This document shows positions 59,246 through 64,000 of a DNA stretch of 64,000 bases, piece by piece (the stretch's first letter is position 1; the number at the start of each line of letters is the position of its first letter). Both the position numbers and the translations under genes were made by a program. Source of the DNA: SG8-30 sp964406445. GTDB taxonomy: Bacteria > Pseudomonadota > Gammaproteobacteria > Steroidobacterales > Steroidobacteraceae. The stretch covers positions 112,392 through 176,391 of the forward strand of contig CAYORU010000005.1 in NCBI GenBank assembly GCA_964406445.1. Reading direction: 5' to 3'. The notes under the pieces were generated by a model. That model was not told where the DNA came from. It worked only from the letters and a program-made list of their open reading frames with translations, and did not search any database.

Positions 59246-61501
59246 GTGCCGAGAACCCTCCTCGCCTGTTTCTGGCTGGCCCTCGCACCCGCGGCGCAAG
59301 CCGCGGAACTGACGGTCGAGCGGCTGTTCGCCCCGCCGGACCTGCAGGGCGAGACCCTGCGGGCGCTGCGCTTCTCTCCGGACGGCCGGCGGGTCAGCTA
59401 CCTCAAGCCGCGCCCGGACGACCCCAACGCGCTCGACCTGTGGGCCTTCGACGTCCGCCGGCGGGAGCACCGGCTGCTCGTCGACGCCCGCGCGCTCGCG
59501 CCGGCCGAGCGCGCCCTGTCGCCCGAGGAAGAGGCGCGGCGCGAGCGGGCCCGGATCGCCTCGCTGCGGGGCATCGTGGACTACGCCTGGGCGCCCGCCA
59601 GCGACGCCCTCCTGTTCGCGCTCGACGGCGACCTGTACTGGGTCGCGCTCGGCGGCACCGGCCTCGAGGTCCGCCAGCTGACCGCCACCGACGCCTACGA
59701 AACCGACCCGCAGATCTCGCCGCGCGGCCGCTACGTCAGCTTCATCCGCGACCAGGACCTGTGGGTGCTCGACCTGCGCTCGGGCGAGGAACGGGCCCTG
59801 ACGACCGACGGTGAAGGACCGATCGGCAACGGCGTGGCGGACTTCATCGCCCAGGAGGAGATGGACCGGGCCACCGGACAATGGTGGTCGCCCGACGAGA
59901 CCCGGATCGCGTACGCCCGGGTCGACGAGCGGCCGGTCGACGAGGTCGAGCGCTTCGAGGTGCTCGCGGATCGGGTGCAGGTCGTACGCCAGCGCTTCCC
60001 GGCGGCCGGCACGGACAACGCCCTCGTCACGCTGCACGTCGCGGATCTCTCAAGCGGGGCAGTGCGCCAGCTCGACCTCGGGGCCGAGACGGACATCTAC
60101 CTGGCGCGGGTCGCCTGGTATCCGGAGTCCGATGCGCTGCTCGTCCAGCGCCAGGCGCGCGACCAGCGCCGGCTCGACCTGTTGCGCATGCCGGCGGACG
60201 GCCGCGAGCCGAGGCTGCTGTTCAGCGAGACGAGCGACACCTGGGTCGAGCTTCACGACGACCTTCGCTTCCTGCCGTCGCGCCGGCAGTTCGTCTGGGC
60301 CTCGCTGCGCAACGGCCACCGCCACCTGTACCTCCATGACTACGATGGGCGGCTGGTGCGCCCGCTGACGGCCGGGGACTGGGACGTCGACGCGGATCGC
60401 GACGCGGCGCTGCGGGGCGTGGACGATCGGCGCGGCCTCGTCTACTTCATGGCGACGCGCGAGTCGCCGCTCGAGCGGCACCTCTACTCCGCGCGTCTGG
60501 ACGGACGCGATGCGGGCACGCCGCGGCGCATCACCGGGGGCGCCCGCTGGCACGACGTGATCGTCGCGCCGGACGCGTCGCGCTTCGTGTCGACCTCGAG
60601 CGACCCGGCGACGCCGCCGCAGGTCTCGCTGCACTCGATGTCCGGCGCTAGGGTGTCCTGGATCGCCGAGAACGCGCTCGACGCCGCGCACCCCTACTTC
60701 CCTTACGCGGCGCGCCACCTGCCGAGCGAGTTCGGAACCCTGCTGGCGGAGGACGGCACGACCCTGCACTGGCAGCTGCTGAAGCCGGCGGGCTTCAACC
60801 CGGCCCGCCGCTACCCGGCCGTGGTGCTCGTCTACGGCGGCCCCGGCGTGCAGATGGTGCAGCGCCGCTTCGGCGAGATGCGCTCGCGGCTCTTCGCGCA
60901 GCTGCTGGCGCAGCGCGGCTACGCCGTCTTTGCGCTCGACAACCGCGGCTCGAGCGGCCGCGGCCGGGACTTCGCCGCGGCGCTGCACGGGCGCCTCGGC
61001 AGCGTCGAGGTCGAGGACCAGCTGCGCGGCGTCGGGCACCTGCGCTCGCTGCCCTGGGTCGACCCGTCGCGGATCGGCGTCTATGGCTGGAGCTACGGCG
61101 GCTACATGGCGCTGCTCATGATGATGCGCGCGCCGGAGCTCTTCGCCGCGGGCGTCTCGGGCGCGCCGGTCACCGACTGGCGCCTCTACGACACGCACTA
61201 CACCGAGCGCTTCCTGGGCGACCCCAGGACGGCGCCGGAGGCCTACGAGGCGGCCAGCGTTCTGCCGCGGGCGGAGGGCCTCGCCGGAAGGCTGCTCCTG
61301 ATGCACGGCATGGCAGACGACAACGTGCTGTTCACCCACAGCACGCTGCTGATCGACCGCCTGACCGCGCTCGACAAGCGCTTCGAGGTGCTGCCCTACC
61401 CGGGCGCGAAGCACGCCCTGTTGCGCTTCCCGGTCACCGGCCGGCACGGGCACGCGAGCATCCTCGACTTCCTCGACCGGAACCTGCAGCCGGGGCGCTG
61501 A
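59246..61501 (+). CDS. Exported S9 family peptidase, dipeptidyl-peptidase IV-like (S9B)
   Basis: 751 residues, signal peptide MPRTLLACFWLALAPAAQAA. N-terminal propeller (LRFSPDGRRVSYLKPR; GNGVADFIAQEEMDRATGQWWSPDE, a DPP IV-type Glu-Glu motif that binds the peptide N-terminus), and catalytic Ser in YGWSYGGYMALLMM, Asp in GMADDNVLFTH, and His in GAKHALL. It removes dipeptides. GTG start at 59246 with GGAG 10 bases upstream. Ends 3 bases before the convergent aldehyde dehydrogenase stop. Confidence 0.92.
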   Translation: MPRTLLACFWLALAPAAQAAELTVERLFAPPDLQGETLRALRFSPDGRRVSYLKPRPDDPNALDLWAFDVRRREHRLLVDARALAPAERALSPEEEARRERARIASLRGIVDYAWAPASDALLFALDGDLYWVALGGTGLEVRQLTATDAYETDPQISPRGRYVSFIRDQDLWVLDLRSGEERALTTDGEGPIGNGVADFIAQEEMDRATGQWWSPDETRIAYARVDERPVDEVERFEVLADRVQVVRQRFPAAGTDNALVTLHVADLSSGAVRQLDLGAETDIYLARVAWYPESDALLVQRQARDQRRLDLLRMPADGREPRLLFSETSDTWVELHDDLRFLPSRRQFVWASLRNGHRHLYLHDYDGRLVRPLTAGDWDVDADRDAALRGVDDRRGLVYFMATRESPLERHLYSARLDGRDAGTPRRITGGARWHDVIVAPDASRFVSTSSDPATPPQVSLHSMSGARVSWIAENALDAAHPYFPYAARHLPSEFGTLLAEDGTTLHWQLLKPAGFNPARRYPAVVLVYGGPGVQMVQRRFGEMRSRLFAQLLAQRGYAVFALDNRGSSGRGRDFAAALHGRLGSVEVEDQLRGVGHLRSLPWVDPSRIGVYGWSYGGYMALLMMMRAPELFAAGVSGAPVTDWRLYDTHYTERFLGDPRTAPEAYEAASVLPRAEGLAGRLLLMHGMADDNVLFTHSTLLIDRLTALDKRFEVLPYPGAKHALLRFPVTGRHGHASILDFLDRNLQPGR

Positions 61502-61504
61502 CGC

Positions 61505-62935
61505 TCAGCCGCGCGGGGCCTTCGACTCGTCGAAGGCCTCGATGGGCATGGGTTTCGCCGTCTGGAAGATCAGCGCCTTCCTGCGGAAGAAGCGGGTGAA
61601 GCCCGCCGGGCCCATGCGCGAGCCGCCGAGGCCCGAGCACTTGAAGGAATGCTTCTCGCACTCGTGCATCACGCCGGTCAGCGCACCGTCGTTGATGCTG
61701 ATGGCGCCGGCGTCGATCCGCCGGGCGATCTCCTCGGCCTCGGCCTCGCTCCCGGCAATGACCGCCGCGGACAGCCCGTAGATGCCGTCGTTGGCGAGCC
61801 GCAGCGCCTCCTCGGTGTCCCGGTAGCGCATCACGGGCATCACCGGTCCGAAGGTCTCTTCCCGCATGAGCTTCATGTCGTGGGTGACGTCCACCAGCAC
61901 GGTGGGCCTGAGCCACTTGCCGCCGTGGTCCTCGACCCGGCCGCCGGCGAGGACGCGCGCGCCCCGCGCGACCGCATCGTCGATCTGCTCCTGCACGATC
62001 GCCGCCTGCCGGCCCCAGATGAACGGTCCCACCTCGCCCGCGTGCAGGTCGGGCCAGTTGATCGAGACCCTCGCGGCCCCTTCCGCAAGACGGGCCACGA
62101 AGGCGTCGTGCACCCGCTCGTGCACGTAGACCCGCTCCAGCGACTGGCAAGCCTGCCCCGTGGCGAGCACGGAGGCGCGCAGCACCACGGTCGCCGCGAG
62201 ATCGAGGTCGGCCGACTCGGTCACGATCACGGGATCCTTGCCGCCGAGCTCGAGGTACGCCGGGATGAAGGCCCGCGCCGCGGCCTCGGCGACCAGGCGG
62301 CCGGTGCGGACGCTGCCGGTGAAGCAGACCGCGTCGACGCGCGGGACCATCGCGGCGCCGGTCTCGCCGGCCCCGGGCGCGACGGCGAGCACCGCTGCGA
62401 GCGCGGGCACCTCCGCGAGCGCGCGCCGCACCGGCTCGGCGAAGCGCGGAGTGATCTCGCTCGGCTTGATCAGCACCGCGCAGCCGGCGAGCAGCGCCGG
62501 GATCGCGTCGATGAACGCGAGCACCATCGGGAAGTTCCAGGGGCTGATCACTCCCACCAGCGGGTAGGGCACCCACTGGTTGCGGAAATGGATCGACGGA
62601 ACGCTGGTCGAGCGGCCTTCGGCCTCGGCCAGGAGGCCCGGCGCCTGCCGGCACCAACGCTCGATGGCGCCGACCGTCGAGCTGACCTCCCCCTGCGCCA
62701 TCAGGTGACGGCCGGTGTCGGCGCACAGCGCGTCGACGATGGCGGGCCGGTGCCGCTCGAGGGCGCCGCTGAACGCCCGCAGCGCTGCGACGCGCGCCTC
62801 CATGCCACCGTCCCGCCAGGCGGGCTGGGCCGCTCGCAGCCGCGCCACGAGCCCTTCCAGTTCCTCGAGGGTCGGCGGCGTGAAGCGATAATCCACCTCG
62901 CCGCTGCGCGGATTGACGACGTCGATCGGCTGCAC
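61505..62935 (-). CDS. Aldehyde dehydrogenase family protein
   Basis: 476 residues: SPWNFPMVLAFIDAIPALLAG, LIKPSEITP, FTGSVRTGRLV (NAD loop), the general base Glu in YLELGGKDPVIV, and the nucleophile Cys in TGQACQSLERVYV. Substrate aldehyde unknown. GTG start at 62935 with AGGAGG four bases ahead. It follows the Nudix gene by 23 bases and may share its transcript with secA-mutT. Confidence 0.9.
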   Translation of the reverse strand: MQPIDVVNPRSGEVDYRFTPPTLEELEGLVARLRAAQPAWRDGGMEARVAALRAFSGALERHRPAIVDALCADTGRHLMAQGEVSSTVGAIERWCRQAPGLLAEAEGRSTSVPSIHFRNQWVPYPLVGVISPWNFPMVLAFIDAIPALLAGCAVLIKPSEITPRFAEPVRRALAEVPALAAVLAVAPGAGETGAAMVPRVDAVCFTGSVRTGRLVAEAAARAFIPAYLELGGKDPVIVTESADLDLAATVVLRASVLATGQACQSLERVYVHERVHDAFVARLAEGAARVSINWPDLHAGEVGPFIWGRQAAIVQEQIDDAVARGARVLAGGRVEDHGGKWLRPTVLVDVTHDMKLMREETFGPVMPVMRYRDTEEALRLANDGIYGLSAAVIAGSEAEAEEIARRIDAGAISINDGALTGVMHECEKHSFKCSGLGGSRMGPAGFTRFFRRKALIFQTAKPMPIEAFDESKAPRG

Positions 62936-62958
62936 GCGACCTCCTCTCCCTGGCGCGC

Positions 62959-63898
62959 TCAGTCGGAGCCTGTTGCGGGGGCCGGCAGGGGCGTCCCCAC
63001 CGCGCAGCCGTGCGCGCCGCTCGCGCGCACGCCTGGCAGCGACTCCGGTCCGGCATACCAGCCGGCCAGGACCGGCACGCCCGCCTCCTCGCACAGGCTC
63101 GCGAGCGCCGCGCCGGCCAGCGGACCCCCGGGAGGCGCGACCAGCACGAACTGCGCTCCCGCACGGGCCGCGGCCAGCGCAGCCTCGGCCGAGGCGCAGG
63201 CCGCGCCCACCAGGAAGTGTCCGCGAGGATCGACCGCCAGCGCCTGTCCTGCCCAGTCGATCAGGACGCCGTCGGCGCCGGTGACGGCCGCGACCGTGGC
63301 CGCCGCGACCTCCTCGCCGACCACCAGGATCCTGTGTCCGGCGGCGCGCGCCGCGCGCACCGCGAGGCGCTCCCCGTCGGTCGGCGCAGCCGCCGTCGCG
63401 GGATGCCAGAAGACCGTGGCCAGTTCCCCCGCCGCGACCTCGACGAGGCCCTGCTCGCCGGTCGCGGCGCGCGCGACGGAGGGCAGCCGGAGCGCGGTGA
63501 CGATGGGCAGGTCGGCCTCGAGCAGGTCGCGGCCGGGCAGCTCGTCGGGCACGACCCAGTCGAGGGCCTGGCCGTCGAGGCCGCGCGGCTCGCCGTCGAA
63601 GTCCGTCACGCGCCACACGTCGAGGCAGACGCGCCGGTCGGCGTAGTCGTGCCGCAGCCGGATCAGCGGCCGGGCGTCGCGCAGCTCGACGCCGAGCTCC
63701 TCCGCGAGCTCGCGCCTGAGCGCCTCGACCGCGGTTTCGCCGGGATTGAGCTTGCCGCCGGGCAGTTCCCAGCGGCCAGCCATGTGCTTGCCCGGCGGCC
63801 GCTGCGCGATCAGCACGCGGCGCTGGCCGTCGAACAGCGCGCCGGCCACCACCCGCACCTCCGCGGGTGCGCGACCGCTGGCGGCACCGGACCCGGCT

Positions 63899-63909
<11 letters not shown>
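62959..63909 (-). CDS. Nudix (MutT-type) hydrolase fused to a ThiE-like domain
   Basis: 316 residues. Nudix box GGKLNPGETAVEALRRELAEELGV at residues about 51-74 (G-x5-E-x7-REUxEExGU) preceded by VLIAQRPPGKHMAGRWELP; this half would hydrolyse 8-oxo-dGTP. Residues 180-316 are a TIM-barrel-like thiamine phosphate synthase-type region (VTGADGVLIDW, GAACASAEAALAAARAGAQFVLV), but the usual catalytic Lys and pyrophosphate motif are not evident. GTG start overlaps secA by 11 bases. The secA-mutT order is conserved. Confidence 0.88.

Positions 63910-64000
<91 letters not shown>

Overview
The window is GC-rich (about 70%) chromosomal DNA packed with housekeeping genes. Gaps are short, ATGA-type overlaps are frequent, and I see no phage, transposon, integron or CRISPR. 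Gene order points to a gammaproteobacterium: cinA/pncC-(thpR)-recA-recX-alaS-lysC-csrA-tRNA-Ser-tRNA-Arg beside mutS; bamD / rluD-pgeF-(ZIP)-clpB; FmdB-DUF502-aspS; secA-mutT; pilD-coaE-zapD-yacG; and sucCD next to pilSR-A-BCD. Having sucCD-nadE inside the type IV pilus region recalls Xanthomonadales and relatives (Nevskiales/Steroidobacterales); that placement is inference from synteny only.

Layout. 1-9964: the end of a PBP4-type D,D-carboxypeptidase, a SRPBCC protein, an orphan soluble five-PAS histidine kinase, pirin, a WYL regulator in tandem with a PQQ sugar dehydrogenase, an MDR oxidoreductase, a Rieske ferredoxin, and a coupled YceH / NYN-OST-HTH pair. 10046-20960: a 1319-residue FAD + Fe-S oxidoreductase (DUF3683 type), a degenerate EF-G-like GTPase, a YejM/PbgA-like membrane protein, a GlsB-type small membrane protein and an exported KatG behind an OxyR-type operator. 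21027-33570: two tRNAs, csrA, lysC, alaS, recX, recA, thpR, pncC, an enoyl-CoA hydratase, a nitronate monooxygenase, mutS and a hydrolase. 33586-46486: aspS, DUF502, FmdB, clpB with a sigma-32-type promoter, ZIP transporter, pgeF, rluD, bamD, nadE, sucD and sucC. 46643-56290: pilS, pilR, pilA (with a sigma-54 promoter and two upstream palindromes), pilB, pilC, pilD, coaE, zapD, yacG. 56305-64000: a thiopurine methyltransferase, two divergent exported S9 peptidases, an aldehyde dehydrogenase, a Nudix/ThiE-like fusion and the 3' end of secA.

How genes work together. PilS/PilR probably activate pilA through RpoN; PilB, PilC and PilD supply the assembly ATPase, platform and prepilin peptidase. 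RecA/RecX/MutS/PncC form a DNA-maintenance block. Peroxide stress (OxyR site-katG) and heat shock (sigma-32-clpB) each have a visible promoter-proximal signal.

No wholly new multi-gene system stands out. The most interesting signals are two copies of a long (32-40 bp stem) hairpin built of GTGATCG-type heptads that abut stop codons (14008-14114, 22998-23090), paired palindromes upstream of pilA, an AspRS with the residues of a non-discriminating enzyme, lysine/arginine-rich tails on SucD and an FmdB protein, and an EF-G paralogue lacking the catalytic histidine. No gap between genes exceeds about 240 bases.
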